Notes under the pieces: generated by a model
Databases searched by the model: none
Seen by the model: the letters and a program-made list of their open reading frames with translations, nothing else
Told to the model about the DNA's origin: nothing
Program-made: the position numbers and the translations under genes
Part shown: positions 10,982 to 21,057 of the stretch, piece after piece
Layout: each line of letters starts with the position of its first letter
Numbering within the stretch: the first letter of the stretch is position 1
From: Pseudo-nitzschia pungens
Lineage: Eukaryota; Bacillariophyta; Bacillariophyceae; Bacillariales; Bacillariaceae
Direction: 5' to 3'
DNA length: 64,000 nt
NCBI GenBank assembly: GCA_037355855.1
Contig: CM074764.1
Coordinates: 2,170,001 to 2,234,000, forward strand

Positions 10982-12250
10982 ATGAGCCCCGCAACAACAA
11001 AAACAACAACAACAACAACAACAACAACCACCACCACCGGAAAACCCTCCCCGAGGAAAGATCCCGGCGACGTCGTGATCGTCTCGGCCCTCCGGACCCC
11101 GCTGTGCCGGTCCCGCAAGGGAGCCCTCGCCAAGACTCCCCCCTCGACGCTGCTGAGCACGGTCCTGGAAGCCACCCTGGAGCGGACCGGCGTGGGGGGC
11201 GAGGACATCGAAGATCTGGTCCTCGGCAACTGCCTGCTGCCCCCGTCGGGATACGCCGCCATGCGCATGGCCCAGGTGGTGGCGGGCATCGACGCCGAGA
11301 CCACGCCGTTGGCCTGGATCAATCGGCAGTGCAGCTCGGGACTCCAGGCGGTGGCCTGCGTGGCGGACAACGTTGCCTCGGGCAAGATAACCATGGGCAT
11401 CGGCGGGGGCGTCGAGTCCATGTCGACGACGCCGATGTCGTCCATAAAGGCTCCCGACGTGGACTGGGATGCGATGAAGAAGGCCCATCCGAAAACGCGC
11501 GTCATGGACTGCCTCATTCCCATGGGCGTGACGAGCGACAACGTCGTGTCGCAGTACGGATTGAAGCGCGAAGACCTGGACGAGTTTGCGGCGCGGTCCC
11601 ACCAAAAGGCGGCGGCCGCCCGGGCCGCCGGCAGGTTTCGCAACGAGATTGTTCCGGTGGGCGACGTTGGGGAGGACGACGGCATTCGGCCCACCACCAC
11701 TCCCTCGATCCTGGCCAAGCTCAGGCCCGTCTTTTCGGAGGACGGCAAGACGACCGCCGGCAATTCGTCCCAGACCACCGACGGGGCGGCCGCCGTTTTG
11801 GTCACGACCCGGGCCGAGGCCGAGAAGCGGGGATTGCCCGTTCTGGGAATCTGGAGGGGATATTCCGTCAGGGGCGTTCCCCCCCGCGTCATGGGGATCG
11901 GACCCGCCGTGGCCATTCCTTCCGTCCTGAAACAGTGCGGCCTGTCGATCGGCGACATCGACGTCTGGGAGATCAACGAGGCCTTTGCGTCGCAGGCCAG
12001 CTGGTGCGTCGACGTCCTGAACATCGATCCCTCCAGGGTCAATCCGAACGGGGGAGCGATTGCCCTCGGGCATCCGCTGGGGTGCACCGGGGCCCGGCAG
12101 ATCGCGACGCTCCTCAACGAGCTGCACCGCACGAAGCAACGCTTCGGGGTCGTGTCCATGTGCATCGGAACGGGAATGGGAGCGGCGGCCGTCCTGGAGG
12201 TCGAGCCACAAGCGCAGCCGCAACCGCAAGCACCCAATTCCAAGCTGTGA
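10982..12250 (+). CDS. Peroxisomal 3-ketoacyl-CoA thiolase with C-terminal SKL
   Basis: Thiolase-superfamily enzyme of 422 residues. It is expected to cleave 3-ketoacyl-CoA with CoA in beta-oxidation; an acetyl-CoA C-acetyltransferase role is the alternative. Visible residues: nucleophile Cys117 in NRQCSSGLQ, Asn332 in NEAFASQ, His364 in GGAIALGHPLGCTGAR, and Cys394 in MCIGTGMGAA. The protein ends NSKL, a PTS1 peroxisomal signal. The N-terminus is a poly-Thr run encoded by ACA/ACC repeats, and I see no PTS2-like nonapeptide there. The start is the first in-frame ATG; upstream in-frame sequence has only a TTG. The coding sequence is GC-rich with C/G third positions, unlike the flanking repeats. 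Several long antisense frames over it are shadows. Confidence 0.95.
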   Translation: MSPATTKTTTTTTTTTTTTGKPSPRKDPGDVVIVSALRTPLCRSRKGALAKTPPSTLLSTVLEATLERTGVGGEDIEDLVLGNCLLPPSGYAAMRMAQVVAGIDAETTPLAWINRQCSSGLQAVACVADNVASGKITMGIGGGVESMSTTPMSSIKAPDVDWDAMKKAHPKTRVMDCLIPMGVTSDNVVSQYGLKREDLDEFAARSHQKAAAARAAGRFRNEIVPVGDVGEDDGIRPTTTPSILAKLRPVFSEDGKTTAGNSSQTTDGAAAVLVTTRAEAEKRGLPVLGIWRGYSVRGVPPRVMGIGPAVAIPSVLKQCGLSIGDIDVWEINEAFASQASWCVDVLNIDPSRVNPNGGAIALGHPLGCTGARQIATLLNELHRTKQRFGVVSMCIGTGMGAAAVLEVEPQAQPQPQAPNSKL

Positions 12251-12814
12251 GAGCCTACCGATCAAGATCAAAATCAAAACGAAAACGAAAACGAAAAATG
12301 TACTATAATATTATATTATTATTATTATTATTTTGAATGATGCTGTTACAGTACATTATTATTATTTTGATGTCTTCACAAAACTAATCATAATGTGTCG
12401 CTTGTCGTGTCGTTGTTCCGTGCGCACACTTGTATTCTATTCACGGAACAAGACAATAGTACCGCATTACTTATTTCTTCTTCCCACTCCGAGACGAAAC
12501 CGAAATTCAATCGGCATGCACGTGGATGCATCGGTATGGGTAAGGTTACGAGCGGGACTGCCAATACAGTACCGCAGAGTACGGTAATTTACAAGCATCA
12601 CGAAACTCTTGGCGCAATCGCACCGGTTCCGCTCTCCCCCTGTTGGAGGCGGAAACGATCTCGATCGGACGGATCCCGGTTGCCCGCCAAACGCATCCAA
12701 ACAAACTGGTGGAAAGAATATAAAAGTGTTCTCTAAGGTAAGTAGTGGGTACAGCATGCAGTGGTCTAGTAATAATGGTAAGGGGATCCATGGAAGGAAA
12801 TGGCTAACAGAACC

Positions 12815-12882
12815 GAATAGAATGGAATGGAATGGAATGGAATAGGAACCGAATCGAATCGAATCGAATCGAACCGAACAAA
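12815..12882 (+). repeat. (GGAAT)n / (CGAAT)n microsatellite
   Basis: Consecutive GGAAT units followed by CGAAT units; one of several 5-base microsatellites that flank the host genes. Confidence 0.95.
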
Positions 12883-13284
12883 AGAGAAGAGAACACGACA
12901 TTCTTCCAGCGATGCTGTTGTTGTTATTAGTTTCAAAACAGAAACCGCCGAGATGTCCACGGCCGCATCCCATAACTCCGAGCCTTTTTCATCGTTCGTA
13001 TTCGTGTCCAACTTGGTAGTTTTGCGCACATTCTATTACATATTATCTCTCCGAAGAAACAAAAAAAAATAATAACAATCAACCTAATACTGTGATGCGA
13101 CGACACAAGGGCGCAAAGAGAATGGACTTCCCAACCAACATCCAATGAAAGCAGAAATGTAGGAATGGCAGTAACCGCAATAAAGGAATGCAACGGATGA
13201 ATGAATCCGGCACGATCACGAGTACCGTGTTGGTCGCTCGTCGACTCCGTTCCCAGTTCTATTCCCGTTCTGTTCCGTCCCAAT

Positions 13285-13362
13285 TCATCCGCTCCGCTCC
13301 GCTCCAATCCGCTCCAATCCGCTCCAATCCAATCCAATCCAATCCAATCCAATCCAATTGAC
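13285..13362 (+). repeat. (CCGCT)n to (CCAAT)n microsatellite
   Basis: CCGCT units grade into CCAAT units without interruption, the same 5-base period as neighbouring microsatellites. Confidence 0.95.
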
Positions 13363-13689
13363 CCACGTTCCGAATTCACCCGACCTGTTTTTGTGTTTGC
13401 TTTTGTTTTGTTTTTTTTTTTCTTCTTCTTTTTTTTGTTTTGGTTTTGTATTGTTTTGTTTCTAGTTTCGTTGGATTTTCCTTCCGGGTGTGTTGTGCAT
13501 GCAGTCTTCAATCCAGTTGTGTGAATCTATACAGCATTATAAATATATATCCTATCCTAACCTAGTATATAGAACGCACGGCAAGCCAAGCCAAGCCAAG
13601 TCAAGCCAAGCCAGGCACGCGCACACACACACACACACACACACCGCAAGGGAAGGAATGCAATGCAAACCGTCTCTCTCTCTCTCTCT

Positions 13690-14464
13690 TTACCACCAGG
13701 AGGATTTTTTTCCTTCCTTCCCCTGGTTGTGGCGGGTGCTCATGCGGCGCTTGATCTGGGCGGTTCGGACCGCCTGCTGGGCTCCCGGGGTCATCCCCGC
13801 GTAGGGATCGCCGCTGCCCTTCGCGTCCAAGTGGGCCTTGATACTGGCAAATCGTTTGCAGGCATCCGGGATATCGCTGTTGTCGTCGAGGAGTTTCTTG
13901 CAATAGTTTTCCGAGACCGATACTTCTGTTGGTGTTGTTTGGTATTGTTTGGTATTGTATTGGATTGTTTGGATTGTTTGTGTATTTGTATTTGTGATTG
14001 TGATTGTTTGTGTTTGTTGGGAATTGATGTTGGTGAGTTATTGAGAATGGGAGTGATAGTGTGCGGATGAGCGGGATTTTTGGGGATGTGATGGAATAAA
14101 ATTCGAAGGGATGTCACGCAATGGTGTGAGTCCAAGATCGAAGACTAGTCAGGGCACGGGAAAGAGCGACACAAGCACAAGCACAAGCACAAGCACAAGC
14201 ACAAGCACAAGGACAAGGACAAGGACAAGGACAAGGACAAGGACAAGGACAAGGACAAGGACAAGGACAAGGACAAGGACAAGGACAAGGACAACGACAA
14301 CAATTGATCGTGCCATCTTCACCAGGAAATCATCGTCCCCAAAAAGCAGAAGACGAACCAGAACGCGAGCGATCCACCGATCACGGTAGAAGTGGTCTGG
14401 TCTGGTGTAATTACCGTAGATAGATTGAGCGTTCGTTGCTTCACTTACTCTTTTGGACAGCCAT
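13690..14464 (-). CDS. Small spliced membrane protein gene, function unknown
   Basis: Exon 1 (14464-14449) encodes MAVQK. A 47-base GTAAGT...CAG intron follows. Exon 2 (14401-14323) encodes a hydrophobic segment, TVIGGSLAFWFVFCFLGTM, consistent with one membrane span, and a GTGAAG donor follows. The last exon (13925-13690, after a CAACAG acceptor) reads NYCKKLLDDNSDIPDACKRF and then DAKGSGDPYAGMTPGAQQAV, ending SSWW-stop, with strong C/G third-position bias. The phases of exon 2 and the last exon do not join directly, so an exon or splice site is missing from this model. A hexanucleotide microsatellite lies in the second intron. I do not recognise the family. Confidence 0.6.
14170..14297 (+). 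repeat. (ACAAGC)n then (ACAAGG)n hexanucleotide array
   Basis: About five ACAAGC units then about fifteen ACAAGG units, falling inside the proposed intron of the minus-strand spliced gene. The Thr-Arg frame it produces is an artefact. Confidence 0.95.
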
Positions 14465-15279
14465 GGTTGCGTTTGTTGGGTCAACTCAACTCAGCTCGAT
14501 GTGCGGTAGGATGATGTGTGTATCGCGTATCAGCGGTACGAGTATGATAAACGTGCTCACAACAGAGATGATGATACAGTTATCAGCCAGCAATCCTTCC
14601 TCTGGCAGTTCGAGTACGAGCAGAGAGTAAAATCGGGTAAGGTTACGGTAAGGCTACTACGGTATTGCATCGATGCTCGAACCTCGAACCGGGGGGGGGG
14701 GCATGTCAATCTCAACTCTTATTATTTCAATCTAGCACACAAAATCACACAACCGGTAACCTTATGTAGGACGTACGATGTACGATACGTGTACGTGCAG
14801 TAAATAGATCCGAGACATGAAAAAATTCATTCGCCTCGTCGTCGTCTTGTCTCGCACGATGTGATACAGTAATCTTAAAATCTAACTCGTAGTAATTACG
14901 GTACGGTAGTAGAAGGTAGGATATCCGAGGAACATTGCGTAGCCACCACTACAATTACGGTACTGGTACCAGTACGACGGTTGTGAGGCACTTCCAAAAA
15001 GGACACTTCAAAAAAGAAGAAAGGTATCCATGTCCCGAGAGGATTGTACGGCAAGTGTAGTCGTACACTACGTACTTACGACTTGAATTCTCTCTACACG
15101 ACACCATGGGTCTCCCGTACGGTAATTATGTCTTCCTTCCCTTCCACAAAAACCCAGATACTGTATCGATCCATTCCGCAAATGTCGGGCGGCCAGATGT
15201 CCGAACTTTTCGAGAAGGATTTTCGTTGATGTTTTCTTTGTTCTGCGCGACATTCTTTTTCGTTCCGTGCGAAAGGGAA
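14465..15279. other. Intergenic, no recognised gene
   Basis: Holds GGTACGGTA-type motifs and a poly-G tract at about 14691-14701. It ends in the CAA that is duplicated at the far end of the giant element (15280-15282 and 30472-30474). Confidence 0.5.
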
Positions 15280-15282
15280 CAA

Positions 15283-15790
15283 GAGCGGTCGGAAATAGAA
15301 AAACGCGCGCAATGCGCGGCACGTTAAGTTTTTCAAAATGATATGAACTTACCATACATATCCTACATATTATATCAACGTGTGATCTACGTATTACTTC
15401 GTAGGACTCCACGATTCAAAATTTAATGGGGATCGGAAATAGAAAAACGTGCGCACCGCGCGACAGGTTAAGTTTTTCAAAATGATACGTATGAACCTAC
15501 CGTACATACTACATATATCAATGTGTGATTTACGTATTAATACGTAGAACGAGATAAGTAACGTTCATGAAAAAAATCTCCACGATTCAAATTTAAAAGG
15601 GGGAACCGGGAAACTAAAAATAGTTGTTTTTGGTTCACGTAATTAAAATTAAAATTACGTACGTAATTAATTAATTACATACGTAATTAATATTACGTAC
15701 GATTGGATTTAATTACGTACGATTGGATTTAATTACGTACGATTGGATTTAATTACGTACGATTGAAGATTAATTACGTAACTATGTGGC
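15283..15790 (+). repeat. Left terminal inverted repeat of giant element
   Basis: Aligns with the reverse complement of about 29975-30471 over roughly 0.5 kb with small indels. The first 28 bases are identical. A second copy of the terminal block starts about 145 bases in (15428), as it does at the right end. The inner part is a tandem TTAATTACGTACGATTGGAT array (about 15690-15770). Confidence 0.9.
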
Positions 15791-15966
15791 TTAAATAGGT
15801 AAAGTAGCCAATTTAACAAGGCAATAATAATTCAAATATGTCCTTTATAAATGTAAAACATAAGCCTTTTATTAAAGCCTCCAAATTGCTTCAATTTGAT
15901 GACAAGGACGATGTATGCGCCTTTTCAAGTGCCGCTAACAGCCACATATTCGGTACCTTACGTACG

Positions 15967-16256
15967 TACAATCTACGACTTGCACTAGTAAGTGGCTGTC
16001 AGCGCCACTTTAAATGGCGCCTGGTTACCCAAGTTGAAGTAGGGGCTATCATCTCCACTCTTTACAATCTACGACTTGCACTAGTAAGTGGCTGTCAGCG
16101 CCACTTTAAATGGCGCCTGGTTACCCAAGTTGAAGTAGGGGCTATCATCTCCACTCTTTACAATCTACGACTTGCACTAGTAAGTGGCTGTCAGCGCCAC
16201 TTTAAATGGCGCCTGGTTACCCAAGTTGAAGTAGGGGCTATCATCTCCACTCTTTA
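15967..16256 (+). repeat. 96-bp subterminal repeat, three copies
   Basis: Three essentially identical 96-base units, each containing AGTGGCTGTCAGCGCCACTT (starting at 15991, 16087, 16183) followed by TAAATGGCGCC. More diverged copies of the motif follow at 16356 and 16555. The motif forms a 7-base-arm hairpin (AAGTGGC / GCCACTT). The frame through the units is an artefact of 96 being divisible by 3. Confidence 0.95.
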
Positions 16257-16639
16257 AACTTACCGTTGTACTGCAGAAACGCCCGTTTAAGTGGCGCTAG
16301 AAGTCCTCACTCTGTCGGAGCTGAGTACCGTATGTACGTGAGGTACATACGAATAAGTGGCTGTCAGCGCCACTTTAGATGGCGCCTTTACTGGTAAGAT
16401 TTAGGCGATACAGTACACACACAGAAGCGCCTCTCATGTTGGCGCCTACGGTAATTAAGGCTTACCTTTACCAATACAACAAGTGGCCGTGAGCGCGGTC
16501 AGAACCAAGACCAACCTGTCACACTTGCATGTCGCTTCAGTTATCACGTTATGCAGTGGCTGTCAGCGCCACTTCCAGGGGCGCCTCTACTATTCCAGGG
16601 GCGCCTCTAGCGCCATAGTGAATAGCATCACGTTCAACC

Positions 16640-17602
16640 ATGATTGCAACTGAAGAGATTTTTGATCAAGAAGCAAGAGAGACTCTTTGCTGGCCAAATC
16701 ATCGCAGATGGAACTCGAAAGAGAAGGAAAAACGAATCCGTGCTGTGTTCGGAGCACCGCTCGATCTAATTGCAGACATATGGAATAAGATCTGGGAGAA
16801 GTTGAGAAAGAGAGAGAGGGAAAAGCTTATTGAAGAAGGTGTTCAATACAAGCATCTTCTCTACGGGCTCGTTCTTATCAAGATATACTCGACAGAAGAA
16901 ATCCATTGTGCAGTACTACTTGATTGGCCCTCAACAAAGACATTCCGTAAGTGGTCTTGGTTCTTCGTTGAAAAAATGTCCGAACTTAAAGTTGATGTCA
17001 TAAAGTTAGAGAATAGATTTGGTGGGTACAAAAGGGGAGACGAGGTAAAGACCAACACATTCATGTCCGTTGACTGCGTCGATTGTCCTATATTTGAGCC
17101 CTGGCCATTCGACAGGAAATGGTTCTTGCAGAAAACAAATGGGCCCGCATTGAAATATGAAGTAGGAGTCTGTATCAGAACTGCGCATATCGTCTGGATC
17201 AATGGTCCTTTCAAAGCCAGCGTGCAAGACCCGGCGATATTCAAAAACGGATTGAGTGAGAAGCTTGCAGTTGACGAATGCGTCGAAGCTGATGGGATCT
17301 ACAATATCAGAGAAGATTCTGTTTCAGCGAGGCAACTTAAGAGGCCTGATATCGGATGGGATTCAGAAGCGAGGAAATCCAAGGCACTTGCTAGGTCGAG
17401 GAACGAAAGAGTTAATGGGAAACTCAAAGTCTTCAATGTACTTACTACATCCTTTCGGCATATGAAGCCAAGAGAAGCCATGATGCAGAAGCACAAAATT
17501 TGCTTCACAGCTGTAGCTGTCATTACGCAGTTGAAAATGGAGGCAGGGGAAAAAATCGAAGACTGGGAATACGATGACGAATTCAAGCCGCATTACTTCT
17601 AG
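16640..17602 (+). CDS. PIF/Harbinger-like DDE transposase
   Basis: 320 residues. The C-terminal half carries the DDE_Tnp_4-type core: Asp145 in SVDCVDCPIFEPWPFDRKW, then a KYEVGVCIRTAHIVWINGPF block, Asp218 in EADGIYN, and Glu256 in RSRNERVNGKLKVFN, followed by TSFRHM and a KHKICFTAVAVITQL helix. The N-terminal half (residues 60-130) is probably helical and may bind DNA. This family catalyses cut-and-paste transposition with 3-bp duplications, matching the CAA at the element ends. All three acidic residues are present, so the protein may be active. It lies 1.36 kb inside the left end and points inward. Assignment is from motif memory, not a search. Confidence 0.85.
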   Translation: MIATEEIFDQEARETLCWPNHRRWNSKEKEKRIRAVFGAPLDLIADIWNKIWEKLRKREREKLIEEGVQYKHLLYGLVLIKIYSTEEIHCAVLLDWPSTKTFRKWSWFFVEKMSELKVDVIKLENRFGGYKRGDEVKTNTFMSVDCVDCPIFEPWPFDRKWFLQKTNGPALKYEVGVCIRTAHIVWINGPFKASVQDPAIFKNGLSEKLAVDECVEADGIYNIREDSVSARQLKRPDIGWDSEARKSKALARSRNERVNGKLKVFNVLTTSFRHMKPREAMMQKHKICFTAVAVITQLKMEAGEKIEDWEYDDEFKPHYF

Positions 17603-17815
17603 AAGTCGGCAATCGCCATGAACGCCCCACGGCAACCGCCCTTCTCCGGAGTCTTTACCGCCACACTCAGGGTCGAACGAAGTCTTCTGTATAATTAAGT
17701 GCTCTATTTTAGTGAATAACCTAGAAGTCGGCCGCCGCCCTTCTCCAGATCGCAAGTTTTACTCTGCTTAATAAGAAACTCAAGTCGTCATGCTATATAT
17801 GAACGACATAGGGCT
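17603..17815. other. Short gap with duplicated CCGCCCTTCTCC motif
   Basis: Contains two AGAAGTCGGC...CCGCCCTTCTCC copies (about 17602-17647 and 17722-17747) between the convergent transposase and the next gene. Confidence 0.4.
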
Positions 17816-20344
17816 TTATTTTTTTTTCTGCATCGGTCCAAACACTCTGAGCTCCTGCACGTCGGCATCTTCAGTATGATGCTCCCCATTTGTATTTTTT
17901 AACATGGCTTTGGCAGCCTCCGCCAATGCTTTGGCAAAAGGAACTCTGAACTCCTCAAAATGTTTCGGCACATAAAACATCACGATGGGTTTATTTCTAC
18001 TGTAGCGATTATTCTCCGCCGTTTTCGGATGCTCGACAAGTTGGTCGAACGTCCCCATGAAGTGGATTGAACAAGGTTTTGAATCCCGATCTTTTTTACT
18101 TTGCCATGTAGTGCTTATCTGCAGATTTTGGATGCTCTTCTGAGAAGTTCGAAACAACCTACGAGCAGTTCTATCTTTGCAACTGTGCACAGTGGTTGGA
18201 GGGTCACCAACTTTTCGCTTGCCACCTTTTTTACGGGGTTTTGTAAGCGGCTGAGTCGGGCAAACGCCTTCAGTTTTCATATCATCAGCTGCAGCTGCTT
18301 CTGATGAAGATGCGCCCGGTAGCGAGATGCCAGGCAGAGAGCTGCCGGTTAGAGATGGGGCCAGCAGAGAATTGCCTGCTGGAGATGCGCCCGGCAGAGA
18401 GTCGCCCGGTGGAGATGAGGCCAGCAGAGAGTCACCAAGTGGAGATGCGCCCGGCAGAGAGCTGCCGGTTAGAGATGCGGCCAGCAGAGAGTCAATCGGA
18501 GGAGATGTATCTGTAGGAAAAAGTTCTTCACTTTCTGTATCATCATCAACAGATACCCGCATGCCGCCCGGTCGAGGTGTGTCCGGTAGAGATCTTCCAC
18601 ACAGTGAAGAAGAATACCGCACCAGCTTTGCAAATGGCGACAAAAAATTTGGTTCCTCAAGCAGTGGTTGTGTGGTTTCCGATGAGGGTGTGGGCATTGC
18701 CTGTGTGGCTACCACTGGACTCTGTTTGAAGCCACCTGGTGATGGACCAGTTGTTCCAGGCGGATCCCTTACGTTTCGGGTTATCGGCAACGCCATTTCC
18801 TGTGGCGCCGGCTTCCGAGCCGACGCATTTGCCAGTGGCGCTGACTTCCGAGCTGACGCCTCTTCCTGTGGCGCTGACTTCCGAGCTGACGCCTCTTCCT
18901 GTGGCGCTGACTTCCGAGCCGACGCCTCTTCCTGTGGCAACAACTTCCGAGCCGACGCCTTTGCCAGTGGCGCTGACTTCCGAGCCGACGCCTCTTCCTG
19001 TGACAACAGCTTCCGAGCCGACGCCTTTGCCAGTGGCGCTGACTTCCGAGCCGACGCCTCTTCCTGTGACAACAGCTTCCGAGCCGACGCCTTTGCCAGT
19101 GGCGCTGACTTCCGAGCCGGCGCCATTACTGGTGGATCCTTCATGGTTGACGGAGCATTCTTTGGAGTCGTCGCCATTGCCGGTGGATCCTTAGTCTTCG
19201 GAGTCGTTGACTTAGCCGCTGGCGCCTTCTGGGTTGCCATTGGAGTCGGTGGAGTCTTCTTTGCCGGTGGATCCTTCATGGTTGCCAATTCAGTCTTCTG
19301 AGTTGTCGCCTTTGCCGCTGGCGACTTGTGGGTTGGAGTCGTCGGAGTCGTCAGCTTTGCCTTGTGGGTAGCCGGTGGATCCTTTGGTGCTAGCGCCATT
19401 GGTTGTGGTGCCCCGGAGTCAGCTCCTTTGCCACTCGCGCCTTTGGTGGTGGGTGTGGTTATTGGGGTAACCTTTTTTTTCTTTGATGGTTTCGTGGAAT
19501 CTGGCTTGCGCTTCCTATTGCGTTTTGTTGGTAAGATGAATCTTGGTTTTGATCGCTTTCTGAGCTGTATGCCATGGTGAAGAGCTGCAATATCTCCTCC
19601 CTCCTCAAATATCAACGGATCAGCGCTTTCATCTGGGCGTACAATCCTGCTTGGTGTTCGGGCAGCTTTTTTCTGAGTTGATTCAATGATCGAGCCGGTT
19701 GGTGTTTCCGAGACTTTGGGAGCCAGCATGTCGTTTGATGATGTTTCTTCAGAGAGACCTTCCTTGGTACGGTGATCGCCACCTGGAGTGGTTGGATCGA
19801 CCGGTGCTGCAACTTGGGGAAAGAGACCTTCCTGGGTACGGTAATCATCGACCAGTGCTGCAACTTGTGGAGAGAGACCTTCCTCGGTACGGTGATCGCC
19901 ACCTGGAGTGGTTGGATCGACCGGTGCTGCAACTTGGGGAAAGAGACCTTCCTGGGTACGGTAATCATCGACCGGTGCTGCAACTTGTGGAGAGAGACCT
20001 TCCTGGGTACGGTGATCATCGACTGATGCCGCAGCTTCTTGAGAGAGATCTTCCTCGGTACGGTGATCGCTACCTCGAATAGTTGGATCGACCGGTGCTG
20101 CAACTTGGGGAAAGAGACCTTCCTGGGTACGGTGATCATCGACTGATGCCGCAGCTTCTAGAAAGAGATCTTCCTCGGTACGGTGATCGCTACCTTGAAT
20201 GGTTGGATTATAGTAGGAGGCTGAGTGGGCGCCATCATGGGCATCAAAAAATTCGCTGTCGTTAGAGGAATTGGAAGAGTTATCGTTATGTGCGTTCGAA
20301 GGGTTGCTTCCCGAAGCAGGCCAAAACCAGGCCATGGTTTCCAT
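17816..20344 (-). CDS. Large repetitive Pro/Ala/Ser/Lys-rich protein, unknown
   Basis: 842 residues from an ATG at 20344. Residues about 40-210 hold tandem units of DHRTEEDL/DHRTQEGLFPQVAAPVD type. The middle is Lys/Pro/Thr-rich with basic patches resembling nuclear localisation signals. Residues about 430-560 repeat ASARKSAPLAKASARKLLSQ, and further on are GxSLPGASP units. Only the last 130 residues look globular (FRTSQKSIQNLQI, then MGTFDQLVEH, NKPIVMFYVPKHFEEFRVPF). I do not recognise a family. It lies within the giant element, tail to tail with the transposase. The repeat structure suggests a fast-evolving, DNA- or protein-binding accessory factor, but that is speculation. Confidence 0.7.
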   Translation of the reverse strand: METMAWFWPASGSNPSNAHNDNSSNSSNDSEFFDAHDGAHSASYYNPTIQGSDHRTEEDLFLEAAASVDDHRTQEGLFPQVAAPVDPTIRGSDHRTEEDLSQEAAASVDDHRTQEGLSPQVAAPVDDYRTQEGLFPQVAAPVDPTTPGGDHRTEEGLSPQVAALVDDYRTQEGLFPQVAAPVDPTTPGGDHRTKEGLSEETSSNDMLAPKVSETPTGSIIESTQKKAARTPSRIVRPDESADPLIFEEGGDIAALHHGIQLRKRSKPRFILPTKRNRKRKPDSTKPSKKKKVTPITTPTTKGASGKGADSGAPQPMALAPKDPPATHKAKLTTPTTPTHKSPAAKATTQKTELATMKDPPAKKTPPTPMATQKAPAAKSTTPKTKDPPAMATTPKNAPSTMKDPPVMAPARKSAPLAKASARKLLSQEEASARKSAPLAKASARKLLSQEEASARKSAPLAKASARKLLPQEEASARKSAPQEEASARKSAPQEEASARKSAPLANASARKPAPQEMALPITRNVRDPPGTTGPSPGGFKQSPVVATQAMPTPSSETTQPLLEEPNFLSPFAKLVRYSSSLCGRSLPDTPRPGGMRVSVDDDTESEELFPTDTSPPIDSLLAASLTGSSLPGASPLGDSLLASSPPGDSLPGASPAGNSLLAPSLTGSSLPGISLPGASSSEAAAADDMKTEGVCPTQPLTKPRKKGGKRKVGDPPTTVHSCKDRTARRLFRTSQKSIQNLQISTTWQSKKDRDSKPCSIHFMGTFDQLVEHPKTAENNRYSRNKPIVMFYVPKHFEEFRVPFAKALAEAAKAMLKNTNGEHHTEDADVQELRVFGPMQKKK

Positions 20345-21057
20345 TCAATTGCGGAACAAATTCAAGTCGTTGATTTCAATTCTTTATGAAAGAAGTTTTG
20401 AATTTTCTTTATGACAGGACTTTCCCCCTCTTTATCTTGTCGTAGTGGAGAGCAGCCAACGTCAACGAGCAGCAACCTCCCAGCGTGGACCACAGCAATC
20501 TCCAAGCGTGAACGGGCATCATCCTCCCAGCGTGGACGAGTATCATCCTTCCAGCGTGGTTTCATGCGTGTTTCAAATTTTGAACGTTAGCCAACTCTAT
20601 TTGGGTCGGCGACAACCTTTTTGAGTGTCGAGAACTGGATGAATCCCTCGAGCGCTCCTTTCCAATCCCTCGTCTACGAGAGTCAAGCGCCACCGAGACA
20701 GTCGCCGATCTAAAAAGTGTGGATGCTGTTCCTTAAGTCTCCCAAGCGCCACTGAGACAGTCGCCAGCCTACACTAAGAGTGTCTAAGTGAAAGATGCAG
20801 ATACGAATAGGTAGTAATAATTTTGTTTTGTCTAACTACCGGTACGGTACCTGTACTGTACCGTATTAGTTTGACATCGAATTTCGATGATCTACTGACA
20901 ATTACGGTTTATGATTGGTGAGGGTACGTACGAGTAACCTTACTGGTACCAGGGATGACCCCTGACAACCTTGTATCGTTACCGGTAGGGGTAATCTTAC
21001 CAGTGTACCTTTCGTGGTGCAACGGAATACAAGTTCTCGTAGTTCTTCTTTTCAATT
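20345..21057. other. Intergenic within giant element
   Basis: No gene seen. Contains three CCAGCGTGGAC-type copies (20485-20560) and two AGCGCCAC(C/T)GAGACAGTCGCC copies (20687, 20743), plus GGTACC-rich sequence at 20836-20970. Confidence 0.5.

Larger units (their letters stand above)
12251..13689. other. Intergenic, pentanucleotide microsatellites
   Basis: No convincing gene. Holds TTA/ATT repeats just after the thiolase stop, (GGAAT)n then (CGAAT)n at 12815-12880, (CCGCT)n to (CCAAT)n at 13285-13362, a T-rich tract at 13380-13460, (GCCAA)n at 13578-13614, (CA)n at 13621-13644 and (CT)n at 13674-13690. Confidence 0.7.

Noticed and set aside
10967..12277. Two 420-436-residue minus-strand ORFs over the thiolase
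   Set aside because: Antisense shadows of a GC-rich coding region; the plus strand has an intact enzyme with all catalytic motifs.
14149..14484. Minus-strand ORF with long LVLVLV run
   Set aside because: Translation of the ACAAGG hexamer array; the overlapping spliced model explains the coding signal better.
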